This document shows positions 17,076 through 26,206 of a DNA stretch of 64,000 nucleotides, one piece after another. The translations under genes and the position numbers were made by a program. The notes under the pieces are model-generated. The model was not told the origin of the DNA. It saw nothing but the letters and a program-made list of their open reading frames with translations, and made no database searches. Numbering within the stretch: the first letter of the stretch is position 1; each line of letters starts with the position of its first letter. The stretch is from Aureococcus anophagefferens. Taxonomy: Eukaryota > Sar > Pelagophyceae > Pelagomonadales > Pelagomonadaceae. The DNA lies in NCBI RefSeq assembly GCF_000186865.1, contig NW_008705563.1, positions 829,070 through 893,069 on the forward strand, given 5' to 3'.

Positions 17076-17945
17076 ATGGGATCCCTCTACAACCTGGCCA
17101 AGACGGCGGCGCAGCGCTGGCCCGGCGCCGTCGCGCTGCGATCCCAGAGCGAGCACCTCGTCATGTCCTTCGCCGCGCTGGAGCGCGAGGCCAACGCCAT
17201 GGCCGTCGTGCTGTCGACCAAGTACGCGCCCGGCACGGCGCTCGTCAGCGACCTGCAGAACGTGGCGCAGAACGTCGTGCTCCAGGTCGCCTGCTCGAAG
17301 CTCGGCGTCGCCTACGCGACGACGAAGAAGCTCAGCGGCCTCGAGAAGCTCGCGGAAACGGTCGAGATCGCGGGCGTCGTCCACAGGGACGACGACAGCG
17401 AAATAAAAACCGCGGTCGACAAGCCTCTCTCCATCGCAAATTTACAGGCGCTCACGAACATCATGCGCGAGGCCCAGGAGGAGGTGGCGACGCGCGACCG
17501 CGCGCCGGACCACGCGTACTTCAACTCGACGACTCCGTTGACGAACGACGAGATCGACCGTCTGGCGGCCGACGCCGCGACCCACCTCGAGCTCGCGCCC
17601 GGCGACGCGGCCTGCGTGTCCGTGACGCTCTGCCACGCCTTCGGGATCGGCTCGGCCGCCGCGGCGTGCCTCTCGGCGGGCGCGGCGATCGTGCTCCCGA
17701 ACGTCGACGGCATCGCGGGCTGCGGCGTGCCGTCGGAGCGGGCCGCGGCGACGATGCTCGCTTTGGAGGCCGACGCGTGCACCGTGCTCTACGCGGACAC
17801 GCACACGCTCAAGGCGCTGCCGGCGGACGCGGCGCTGCCCGCGCTGCGCGGCGGCGTCTGCAAGGTCGCGTCCGGGAGCGACTTCCTGGCGCGGTCGTCG
17901 CCCTTCGCCGGGCGGGACCTGTGGACCCTCGGGAAGCGCGACTAA
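17076..17945 (+). CDS. Truncated acyl-CoA-synthetase-like (ANL) protein
   Basis: A 289-aa protein resembling the N-terminal part of acyl-activating enzymes: AAQRWPGAVALRSQSEHLVM, SFAALEREANAMAVVL and LQVACSKLGVAYATTKKLSG match the early ANL fold. The usual phosphate loop (YTSGTTGxPKG) is replaced by YFNSTTPLTNDEI, and nothing follows where the adenylate-forming A5-A10 motifs should be; the frame stops at 17943-17945. It therefore cannot be a normal ligase. It could be a pseudoenzyme, a regulatory fragment or a decayed gene. Codon use is like the neighbours. A short direct repeat of GCTGGCGTCGTTCTT lies just after the stop. Confidence 0.6.
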   Translation: MGSLYNLAKTAAQRWPGAVALRSQSEHLVMSFAALEREANAMAVVLSTKYAPGTALVSDLQNVAQNVVLQVACSKLGVAYATTKKLSGLEKLAETVEIAGVVHRDDDSEIKTAVDKPLSIANLQALTNIMREAQEEVATRDRAPDHAYFNSTTPLTNDEIDRLAADAATHLELAPGDAACVSVTLCHAFGIGSAAAACLSAGAAIVLPNVDGIAGCGVPSERAAATMLALEADACTVLYADTHTLKALPADAALPALRGGVCKVASGSDFLARSSPFAGRDLWTLGKRD

Positions 17946-18074
17946 AAAAGGGCTGGCGTCGTTCTTCGCGACGAACAAGGTTTCCGCTGGCGTCGTTCTT
18001 AGGTGGGTCTCTCGGGAGTGGGCTCTTCTCGCCGGCGCGGGGGGGGGACAAAGCGGGGAAGGGCGTCAAGTGGC

Positions 18075-20233
18075 CTAGGACACGACCCGCGCCGGGGGCA
18101 GCGCCTGGAGGATCTCCAGCGTGCCCCAGAGGTCGTCGAGGTTGCCGCTGGCCTCGTAGGCCTTTTTCGCCGCGTAGAGCCTCGAGTCGCCCTTGAGCGC
18201 CAGGGGCTTGAGCACGCGCTCGCCGCGGGACCGGAGGCTCTCGTTGCCGACCTGGCCCGGGCCCGGCACGCCCCCGAGGTCGTCGTTGATGAGCTTCTCG
18301 AGCTCGGGCACGAGGAAGGAGTCGCTGGGCGCCTCCCAGTTCTCGCGCCCTCGGATCTGGCGCTGCACGGGGCTGTTGAGGCCGCCCTTGAGCGGCGTGG
18401 CCCCCGCGCCCTCCTCGGGCAGCGTGATGTGGCCCGCCTTCTCCAGCTCGTAGAGGAAGACGAGGAGCTCCGCGCGGATGTCCGCGGCCTTCTGGGCCTC
18501 GTCGGACATCTTCGGCTCGGGGTCGTCCTGCTCGCCGCCGGAGAGCCGCGACCCCGTCGGCCGGGGGCCCGTCGCCTGGGGCGGCGGCGAGAAGGTCGGC
18601 GGCGGCGGCGAGAAGCCCGCGGCGGCGGGCTTGGGCGCCGCGGGCTTCGACGGCGGCGGCGCGTAGGTCGGCGTGGGCTTGGGCGCGGCGGCCGGCTTCT
18701 GCGGCGGCGGCGCGTACGCGGGTTTCGACGGCGGCGGCGCGCCGTAGGCGGGCATGGTCGGCGGCGGCGCGGACGGCAGCGGGTTGCCGCCGGGCGTCAC
18801 GGGCACCTGGGCGGGCTGGGGCATCGCGTAGGCGGGCATCGCCGCGGGCGCGTGCCGCGCGGGCGGCTGCTGGGTCCGCGCGGGGTCCGGCGCGCCGCCC
18901 TCGCCCATGGAGTGGAGCATGGCCTCGTAGGACGGCGCGTTCTTCTTGTCCAGCGCCTTCTTGTCCAGGATGAGGTGGAGGTGGTCCGCGAAGGCGTCCG
19001 ACGTCATCATGACGCCCGCGGTCTCGGCCGCGTTCTGCTGCGACATGTGGAGCAGCTCCATGGCCTCCCTCTGGAGGGCCTTGAGCTGCTGCGCCCGCTC
19101 GACGAGCGTCTTGTTGAGGTTGTCGCGCTGGTTCTCGAGGAGCGCCTCGCGGAGCTTGTGCTTGTCGGCGATCATCTTGAAGACGACGACGTGCCAGTGC
19201 TTGAAGGCCGTGTGCTCCTTGATGCGCACGAGGCGCATGAGGATCTTCGAGAGGAGGGCCTGGTTGCGCTTGAAGGTCACGGCCTGGAGCTTCCAGACGG
19301 ACCAGCCCATCATCATGTAGTTGCCGCACATCTTCGACATGATCTTGATGAGCAGGTCCTTCTGCGCGCCCGTGGCCCGGGCGAGGGCCGCGGCCGCGGC
19401 GTCCTCCTGGCGCTTCTCCGCGTCGGCCTTGTACTCGATGGCCTTGGCCTCGAGGTCCGCGAGCTCCGCGATGAGCTTGTCCTTGAGCTCGAGCTTCGCG
19501 AAGAGGTTCCACTTCTGCGTGATCGTCTTCCACGCGATGAAGCCCTTGTTGAGCTGGGCGTTGTAGAGCCGCTTGATGATCTTCTTCATCTTCTGCTGCT
19601 GCATCTTGTGGCCGAAGGCCTGCTTCGCCCACTGGTTCCAGCCGAGGCGCGCGAGGCCCTGCGTGAGCTTCGTCATGATCTTGAGGATGAGCTTCCGCTG
19701 CGACTCGGACGCCGCCCCCAGGCTCATCTTCGCCGCCTCGTCGGCGCGGCGCTGGGCCTCCTCCTCGATCTCCGCCGTCTTCGTCGTGTACTCCTTGAGC
19801 TCCTTCTTGAGCTCGCGGATCTTCGCCTCGACCTCCATCTGGTGCATCTTCACGGTCGCGTTGTACCAGGCGGACCAGGCGACGAAGTACTGCATGTTGC
19901 CCAGGCGGCCGAGAATCTTGGCCATGACCTTGCGCTTGTGGTCCTCGCGCAGGCCCTCGAGCTTCGCCTTGAGCCGGTCGCGCTCGAGCGCCGACTCCTC
20001 GGCGTCGCGGCAGAGCTCCGCGATCCACTGGTCGTAGGCGGACCTACGCAACATCGAAGTGGGAACGGTCGCCGTCCGCGGCCCGGGCTCTCGAAAGGCG
20101 CGCGCGTCCGCTGCGCCGGCGCGCGCCGCTGCTTCTGCAGGTGGTTCTCGACCATGCGGCTCGTGACCTTGCGCGACGACGGATTCATGCTCGGCTTCGC
20201 GCTGTGCAGCGCCTTTTTCACCGTCGGATCCAT
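18075..20233 (-). CDS. W-repeat coiled-coil (Sfi1-like) protein with proline-rich C-terminal region
   Basis: The main exon is 20043-18075. I propose a first exon 20233-20127 (MDPTVKKALHSAKPSMNPSS onward) joined through an 83-bp GC-AG intron; alternatively translation starts at ATG 20054. The N-terminal 300 residues contain about five regularly spaced aromatic repeats (VAWSAWYNATVKM, RLGWNQWAKQAF, GFIAWKTITQKWN, MGWSVWKLQAVTF, AFKHWHVVVFKM) within long helices, reminiscent of Sfi1 or IQ-like centrin-binding repeats. A Pro-rich low-complexity stretch (APPPSKPAYAPPPQKP) and a conserved-looking globular C-terminus follow. A basal-body or microtubule-organising role is inferred only. Confidence 0.65.
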
Positions 20234-20414
20234 GGCCGACCCGCCGCGATCCCCGCGGGCGCCGGGATCAACGACAGCACGGCGACCGCCGCTTCCACCG
20301 TCCGCTATGCAGGCCGACTGGGCTGCTGGGGCGCGCTGATTGTCGATGTATCTTGGGTAATGCGGTAATTAGCGACTTGCAACTTGACTCTTGTGGTAAA
20401 TAAGCCGGTTGCTT

Positions 20415-21962
20415 ATGACGACCTCGGCTCGCACCGTGCCGCAGCGCGGCACGCGGAGCCTGCGGCACGCGGACCTGAGCGGCTTCCCGGCGCCGGCGCA
20501 GCCGCAGAAGACGTCGCAGAAGCGGCGGCCGGCGCCGGTGAAAACGGAGTCGCCCCGCGCCGAGGCCTACCGCGTGGCGCTGTCGACGGCGCGCCAGGAG
20601 GCGGCGGCGGCGCGCGCGGCGGCGCGGCTCTGCGCCGAGGCGCTCGTGGAGCAGGAGCGGCGCTTCGGCCGCGGCGGGGGCGACGTGCACGAGGGCCGCG
20701 GCCTCATCCACGAGGGTCTGTCGGCGGAGGTCACGGAGCGGCTGTTCGAGGGCGCGCGGCGCCTCGACGGCCACGCGCGCGAGGAGACCCGGCGGCAGGA
20801 GTGGGCGGCGCGCGAGGCCGAGCACGCCGCCGAGCTCGCGCGGCGCGGCGACGCCGCCGCGGCGGACGCGCGCCGGGCCCGCGACGCCGCGGCGTCCTCG
20901 AGGCGAGACGGCGACGCGGCGGCGGCCGCGGCCTTTTTCGCGCTCCGCGAGCAGCACGCGGCGGCCGTCGCGGGCCACGCGACCGTCGCCGGCGAGCGCC
21001 TCGAGTACGTGGGCCAGGCGCAGCGCGCCGTCGAGGCCGCGGCCGCGGTGGCGGTGAGAATGAAGGCGGCCGAGGACGCGCTCGAGACGCACCGTAACGC
21101 GTCGGCGGAGGCGGCGGCGCGCCACGAGCGCGATTTGGCGCAACTCGCCGCGGACCGCGACGCCACGGCGGCACGCGCCGACGCGCTCGAGGCGCGGAGA
21201 CCCGCGGACGCGACGGAAAAGGTCGCGAGTTTGGAGCGACGCCTCGACGACGCGGAGACGCTCTGCGCGTCCCTCAAGGAGCTCCTCGCCGCCAAGGACG
21301 CGCAGACGCGCGAATTGCTGGAGAGCGCCGCGGCGCGGCAGGCGCCGGCGGCGGCCGGCGACCTGCCGGCGACGAAGGGCGGCGCGGGCGCCGCGTGGCG
21401 GCGCCGCGTCACGTTGGAGACGGCCTCCATGGGCGTGAGCCTCGGCGTCCTCGACGGCGCCCTGGTCGTCGCCGAGGCGCGGGGCGACGCGGCGGCCGCG
21501 GGCCTGGAGGCCGGCGACGTCGTCGTGTCCGTCGGCGACGAGGACGCGACGGACCTCGAGCCCAAGGCCGCGGCCGCGAAAGTCCGCAAGGCGCGCGACG
21601 CGGGCGTGCGCGACATCGACTTCGTCTTCGCGCGGCGCCTCGGGCCGCGGGAGCCGGCCCCGGAGTCGACGCCCGCGGCCGACGCCGCGGCGGCGGCGCT
21701 GGAGCGTTCCGATCGGGAGGCCGCGCTGGAGCGCGAGCTCGAGGGCACGAAGCGCGCGCTCGACAAGGCGGCCGCGTTCGCCCGGTCGCTCGACGCGAAG
21801 CACAAGGAGAGCCTGCGGCGCGAGAAGGTGCGCCACGAGCTCGTGGGCGACGCGAGCTCGCGGGCCGACGCCCTCGAGAAGCAGCTGGTGGAGGCGAAGA
21901 TGCAGCTCGCGCAGACGGCGCTCGAAAACGGCGAGCTGCGGATGCAGCTCCGTAATTCCTAG
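20415..21962 (+). CDS. Coiled-coil protein with internal PDZ-like domain
   Basis: A 515-aa protein. Residues 50-310 are Ala/Arg/Glu-rich helices with heptad character. At about residues 325-410 sits a PDZ-like module (RRVTLETASMGVSLGVLDGA, VVAEARGDAAAAGLEAGDVV, SVGDEDATDLEPKAAAAKVR), where MGVSLG takes the place of the carboxylate-binding GLGF loop. A second coiled coil ends the protein at MQLRNS. Scaffold function is inferred. The last 25 bases of the gene lie within the first copy of a 62-bp tandem duplication whose second copy encodes the end of the convergent gene. Confidence 0.68.
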   Translation: MTTSARTVPQRGTRSLRHADLSGFPAPAQPQKTSQKRRPAPVKTESPRAEAYRVALSTARQEAAAARAAARLCAEALVEQERRFGRGGGDVHEGRGLIHEGLSAEVTERLFEGARRLDGHAREETRRQEWAAREAEHAAELARRGDAAAADARRARDAAASSRRDGDAAAAAAFFALREQHAAAVAGHATVAGERLEYVGQAQRAVEAAAAVAVRMKAAEDALETHRNASAEAAARHERDLAQLAADRDATAARADALEARRPADATEKVASLERRLDDAETLCASLKELLAAKDAQTRELLESAAARQAPAAAGDLPATKGGAGAAWRRRVTLETASMGVSLGVLDGALVVAEARGDAAAAGLEAGDVVVSVGDEDATDLEPKAAAAKVRKARDAGVRDIDFVFARRLGPREPAPESTPAADAAAAALERSDREAALERELEGTKRALDKAAAFARSLDAKHKESLRREKVRHELVGDASSRADALEKQLVEAKMQLAQTALENGELRMQLRNS

Positions 21963-22060
21963 GAGGTGTTAGCTACTATCGTCGCGCTTCTCTCGCTTTG
22001 CGGATGCAGCTGCGTAATTCCTAGGAGGTGTTAGCTACTATCGTCGCGCTTCTCTCGCTT
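21937..22060. repeat. 62-bp tandem duplication at convergent gene ends
   Basis: Two 62-bp copies (21937-21998 and 21999-22060) differ at one visible position (CTCCG versus CTGCG). Each copy carries the stop context of both neighbouring genes: TAATTCCTAG for the plus-strand gene and, on the other strand, the end of the minus-strand gene. The plus-strand gene ends in copy 1 and the minus-strand gene in copy 2. Confidence 0.95.
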
Positions 22061-22609
22061 GCGCTTCTTCTTCTCCTTCTTCTTCTCCTTCTTCCGCTTC
22101 TTCTTCTCCTTCTTCTTCTTCTTCTTCGCGGAGGACGACGACGAGTCGCTGTCGCTGTCCGTGTGGAGGCTCGCGTGCGTCTTCGACGCCGCGTCGAGCT
22201 TCGCCTGGCGCTCGGCGTCGAGCTCCTTGCGGTAGGCGAGCATCTTCTTCGCGTCGGCGCCGGCGATGTCGAGGCGGTCCTCGTTGTCCTTCTTGTACTG
22301 CTCCCACGTCGGCCGGTTCTTGTCGTTGATCTTGTCCTCGATGGTCCGCTCGCCCTGGCCCGTCTGCAGCCGCATGAACGCGTCGAAGGCCGCGGACCGG
22401 TCGCCGCCGGAGTTCGGCGGCGGCGCGGCGAGCTCGCGCTCGAAGCGGCTGTCGTCGACGTGCCGGTCGCTGACCTTGCTGTAGTCGACGCCGGCGCCGG
22501 ACGTGCCGCGCAGGTCCTTGTCGAGCGCCCGCAGCTCGGCCTCGCGGTCGCTCTTCGACTTTTTGCGCTTCGGCTCGGCGCCGCCGGGCGGGCCGGACGG
22601 GCCGATCAT
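22031..22609 (-). CDS. Lysine-rich FAM133-like nuclear protein
   Basis: A 192-aa hydrophilic protein. After an N-terminal charged region (AEPKRKKSKSDREAELRALD) it contains NDKNRPTWEQYKKDNEDRLD followed by AYRKELDAERQAKLDAAS, an arrangement resembling the RPTWEE...K motif of FAM133 proteins. It ends in a Ser/Asp run (DSDSDSSSSS) and a long Lys/Glu-rich tail. That composition suggests a nuclear or nucleolar, RNA-associated protein. Assignment to FAM133 is tentative because much of the sequence is low complexity. It is convergent with the PDZ coiled-coil gene across the 62-bp duplication. Confidence 0.6.
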   Translation of the reverse strand: MIGPSGPPGGAEPKRKKSKSDREAELRALDKDLRGTSGAGVDYSKVSDRHVDDSRFERELAAPPPNSGGDRSAAFDAFMRLQTGQGERTIEDKINDKNRPTWEQYKKDNEDRLDIAGADAKKMLAYRKELDAERQAKLDAASKTHASLHTDSDSDSSSSSAKKKKKKEKKKRKKEKKKEKKKRKREKRDDSS

Positions 22610-22768
22610 GGCGTGCGGCGCGGCGCGGCGCAGCTCGCACCTCAGCGGTGGGCTTGGAGGGTAAACACGGTCGCTTGAATAATTCTTGAATCAGCGTTGA
22701 AGCCCAACAGCATGGCGTCCTGATCGGCGGATCTGTGGGCAGCTTCGGCATGGCTCCCGGGAGCAGCC

Positions 22769-24370
22769 ATGACACGCTCCTCAAGGGCTTTCTCATGGTC
22801 TTCGGCTGGGGCATTTTCAATCTCTGCATGCACCTTCATGATCCTCGTGGCGGCCGTCTGCGAGGGCAAGATCGCATGCACCGGCCAGCGCCCGCACTTC
22901 GTGGCGACCTGGTTGATCCTGACGCAGCTCTGGTCGCTCGCGACGGCCGTCCTGATCCACAAGATCACGGAGAAACGCGGCGGCGCCGAAAAAGTGCTCC
23001 CCAGGACCGCCGCCGCGACGGTCGACTGGTCCGACGCGGCGGCGCTCGACGCCGCGTTCGCGAACTGGGTCGAGTACGACTCGAGCTCCACGCACGCCGT
23101 GCTGCACAGCTCGCTCGGCGTCTGGCTGTCGCCCCACTACCCGATCCTCGGCTTCGCGCTGTGCGCTTTGAACGCGCTCGCGCTCGTCGGCTTCGCGCGG
23201 TTCTTCTCCGCGTTCTATTGCGCCGCCGCCGTCGTCTGCTGGTGCGGCTGGTTCGCGACGGGCGTGCTGACGCTGCGGGGCCAGCGCCGCCGGAGCCGGC
23301 CGCTCTTCCTGGCGACGAACGTCGTCATCGGCGTCGCCTGCGCCGCCGAGGCGCTCTCGTCCGTCGGCCGCGCGTCGGCCTACTTGGTCGCGTTCAACCT
23401 GCTCTGGGCCGCGACCTGCGGATTTGGCCTCGGCGTCGTCGTCGCCGTGTTTCCGCACAAAACCAACTCGTGGCGCGCGACGCTCGTCAGCTTCAAGCTC
23501 TGGGACTCGGGCGGCGCGGTGCTCTGGGGTCTGTTCTACGTCGCGCGGCCGACCGTTGGCGCGCTCTACCTGTTCTTCGGCATGTCCTACCTGGCGTCCA
23601 TGTCCACGACGTTGAGCGTGCTGAGCGAAGCAAAGTATCGCGAGGTGCTGAGGCGCGCGGATTATCTCGCGCGGAGCGACGCGCGACGCTACGACGACGT
23701 CTGGGCCGCGCTCGCGGCGCCGCGGCCGCCGGTCGCGAAAGTCGTCGAGGACGGCGGCACGGGCCCGACGCCGGCGCGCGCGCTGGGCTGGACGCCGCGG
23801 CCCCTCGCGGAGCAGGTCGCGGACCTCGGGGCCGCGTACGCCGCGGCCATGGCCCCGGCGGAGCGCCGGCAAAAGCGCCAGCGCGCGGCGTCGGTGGGCG
23901 CGCTCTTCCGCGAGGCCGTCGACCTCTTTCCGCTCGTCTTCGCGAAACTCGAGGCGCTCAAGGGCGGCGGCGAGCTCGGCGGCGGCGTCAAGGGCGTGCC
24001 GCGCGCGTTCCAGAAGGCCTGGCGCTCCTACGCGGGCGACCACCGCAAACTGTGCGACGTCGTGCGAGCGAGCCTCGTCTTCGACGACGTCGACGAGATC
24101 GCGGAAGCGCTGAAGCGCGTCGTCGACGACCCGGACCTCGTCCTCGTCCCCCAGGCCCCGGACAAGAACCGCTTCGCGGCTCCGGCGGGCGTCTTCGGGT
24201 ACCGCGACCTGCAGCTCGCCGCCGTCCTGCGCACGGACGAGGCGAAGAAGCGGAAGCTAGATGGGCACGTCTTTGAGATCCAGCTCCACCTCCGCGCCTT
24301 CGAGCACCTCAAGCGCGAGGGCGGCGGCCACCGGACGTATGTCTCGAGCCGCAATCTGCGCTGCTCCTAA
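22769..24370 (+). CDS. Multi-pass membrane protein with RelA/SpoT-like C-terminal domain
   Basis: A 533-aa protein. The first 290 residues hold about seven hydrophobic segments (for example TWLILTQLWSLATAVLIH, LGFALCALNALALVGFARFF, LFLATNVVIGVACAAEAL). The C-terminal region reads YAGDHRKLCDVVRASLVFDD, KNRFAAPAGVFGYRDLQLAA and HVFEIQLHLRAFEHLK. These match the D-x-x-R-A-S, GYRD and EIQLH pattern of an algal/oomycete domain related to RelA/SpoT nucleotidyltransferases. Whether it makes (p)ppGpp is doubtful: this version often appears as an accessory domain in stramenopiles. Fusion to membrane helices suggests a sensor. The gene ends 4 bp before the convergent PARG-like gene. Confidence 0.65.
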   Translation: MTRSSRAFSWSSAGAFSISACTFMILVAAVCEGKIACTGQRPHFVATWLILTQLWSLATAVLIHKITEKRGGAEKVLPRTAAATVDWSDAAALDAAFANWVEYDSSSTHAVLHSSLGVWLSPHYPILGFALCALNALALVGFARFFSAFYCAAAVVCWCGWFATGVLTLRGQRRRSRPLFLATNVVIGVACAAEALSSVGRASAYLVAFNLLWAATCGFGLGVVVAVFPHKTNSWRATLVSFKLWDSGGAVLWGLFYVARPTVGALYLFFGMSYLASMSTTLSVLSEAKYREVLRRADYLARSDARRYDDVWAALAAPRPPVAKVVEDGGTGPTPARALGWTPRPLAEQVADLGAAYAAAMAPAERRQKRQRAASVGALFREAVDLFPLVFAKLEALKGGGELGGGVKGVPRAFQKAWRSYAGDHRKLCDVVRASLVFDDVDEIAEALKRVVDDPDLVLVPQAPDKNRFAAPAGVFGYRDLQLAAVLRTDEAKKRKLDGHVFEIQLHLRAFEHLKREGGGHRTYVSSRNLRCS

Positions 24371-24374
24371 CGTG

Positions 24375-26153
24375 TTAGTCGGTCTTCGGCCGCTTCGGCG
24401 GCGGCTCGTCGCCGTCGCGGGGCGTGCGCGGGAGGCCCCGGAGGTAGTCGACGAGGTCCCGGCCGAAGGTCGCGCGGGGCGACGCGGCGTCGGCGTCGGC
24501 GGCGCGGACCATGCGCGCCATCACCTCCCCCGCGGGCGCCGTCCGCGCGTTCAGGGCCTTGGAGATGGACAGGAGCCGCTTCGCATCGGCCGGCTTGAAG
24601 CCGTCGACGTCGACGCGGAGGTCCGGGCAGGCGCAGGCGAGCTGGACGACGCGCAGCACGGGCTCCGCGGCGTCGAGGAACGTACTGGCGCCCCAGGGCC
24701 CGTCGACGCACAGGGGAAGCCCGCCGCCATCTCCAAGGCCCTGAACGCGGAGGGCCGCGGCGACGGCCTCGCATTTCAGCTTCGCGGCCGCGAGCGCTTC
24801 CGGCGCGCGCGCGTCCTCGAAGCGCGGCGCGTCGGCGACGACGACCGCCGAGTACGCGGGGTCTCTCCGCGCGACGGCGAGCGGCGCGCCGCCGACGTCG
24901 AGGCGCCGTGCCGCGTTGAAGATCGCGGCGGCCTCGTTCGCGGCGAGCGGCGCGGAAAAGTAGTGCGCCGCTAAAAGGGCCTCGGGCCGCGCGTACAACG
25001 CCAGATCCGTCGCCGACGCGCCGCGGCCGTTGAAGATCGACGCCGCGAAATTCGCCGTCGCGTCCGGCGGCAGGACGGGGTAGGGGAAGACGTCCGTAAT
25101 GCCGCCGACCGCGCCGAACCACACGCGCCGGTCTTCGTCGCCGCTCGCGTCTTCGTCGTCGCCCGCGCGCCAGAGCTTAAAGCCGACGCCGTCGCCGTCT
25201 TCGACGTCGCGCGTCGCGTCGAAGTAGTACAACAGCGCGAGGAGCTTGGCTTCCGCGCAGGTGCCCGCGGACACGTAGAGCGGGTCCTCGGCGGTGCCCG
25301 AGACCAAGTCGAGCGCGCCGCCCCGCGGCGTATTGAGGAAGAAGGCCGACGCGAGCGCCGCGCGCGCGGCGCGGTGCGAGACGACGGCGCCGAGATGCGT
25401 GGCCTCGGAGCCGAAGGTGCCATCGTTGCTGCTCGGGGAGATCTGCGCCGGGATGGCGACGTCGTCCGTCGCGCTCCGCCAGACGCTCGCGAAAAGGTCC
25501 GCGGGCGATGCTCCCGTCGCCGCGGCCCAGGCCCGCGTCGCGCGGCGCAGGGCCTTGAAGCGCGCGAAGCGCACGGCCGTCGGCGCGACGGCCGCGCCGC
25601 GGCAGACGCGCGCCATGACGTCCTCGACGGCGAACCACTCCGCGTCGTCGTCGGGGAAGGGCTTCTTCGGTTCGGCGGGCGCGGCTTCCGTCGCCGCGGC
25701 TGCGTCTTCGGCCGCGGCTTCGGTCGCCGCGGCCGCGAAGCGTGCTGCCGTGGCTTCGTCCTCGGATGTTCGCGGTGCCGCCATGGCACGTTTTGCCATG
25801 AGCTCCCAGTGCTGCTTGACGGCCACGTCGCTCCGGCCCGTGCCGAGGAGCTCCGCGACGCCTGACGTCACGTTGCCGCGCTCGCCGACGATGTCCCGCA
25901 GCTTCTGCTCCTCCTCCGTCGTCCAGCGGCCCGGAGGATTGAATGCGGCGGTCGGAGGCGCTGCCGCAGCCGACGCAGAGGCTGGTGGCTGCGGAGGCGA
26001 TGGTGGCGGGTCGGAGGATGGCGGGGCCTCGTCATCGATCAATTCAGCGTTTGGCGTGAGCACTGGGGCGGCTAAGCGTCGCGCCGGGTCTAATAAGAAC
26101 GCCGCAGCGAGCTCGGCCGGAGAGATGCGCCGCACGGGAGCCGGCGGCTCCAT
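24375..26153 (-). CDS. SANT/Myb protein with degenerate PARG-like domain
   Basis: A 592-aa protein. Residues about 74-118 (GRWTTEEEQKLRDIVGERGN ... KQHWELM) form a SANT/Myb-like helix set, suggesting chromatin or DNA binding. The C-terminal 350 residues resemble poly(ADP-ribose) glycohydrolase in order and spacing: CAEAKLLALLYYFDATRD, then ATANFAASIFNGRG where PARG has DFAN...GGG, then YARPEALLAAHYFSAPLAAN and EAAAIFNAARRLDVGG where PARG has its PEL...NE..I..G segment. The catalytic QEE is not conserved; the aligned residues read ATDLA. If the homology holds, this is a non-hydrolysing ADP-ribose binder. The PARG call is by eye. Confidence 0.5.
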   Translation of the reverse strand: MEPPAPVRRISPAELAAAFLLDPARRLAAPVLTPNAELIDDEAPPSSDPPPSPPQPPASASAAAAPPTAAFNPPGRWTTEEEQKLRDIVGERGNVTSGVAELLGTGRSDVAVKQHWELMAKRAMAAPRTSEDEATAARFAAAATEAAAEDAAAATEAAPAEPKKPFPDDDAEWFAVEDVMARVCRGAAVAPTAVRFARFKALRRATRAWAAATGASPADLFASVWRSATDDVAIPAQISPSSNDGTFGSEATHLGAVVSHRAARAALASAFFLNTPRGGALDLVSGTAEDPLYVSAGTCAEAKLLALLYYFDATRDVEDGDGVGFKLWRAGDDEDASGDEDRRVWFGAVGGITDVFPYPVLPPDATANFAASIFNGRGASATDLALYARPEALLAAHYFSAPLAANEAAAIFNAARRLDVGGAPLAVARRDPAYSAVVVADAPRFEDARAPEALAAAKLKCEAVAAALRVQGLGDGGGLPLCVDGPWGASTFLDAAEPVLRVVQLACACPDLRVDVDGFKPADAKRLLSISKALNARTAPAGEVMARMVRAADADAASPRATFGRDLVDYLRGLPRTPRDGDEPPPKRPKTD

Positions 26154-26206
26154 GCTCTAAGTGGCAGCCTTGAATGCTTGGTCATCTTGGTCATTCTCAT
26201 TCAGCG

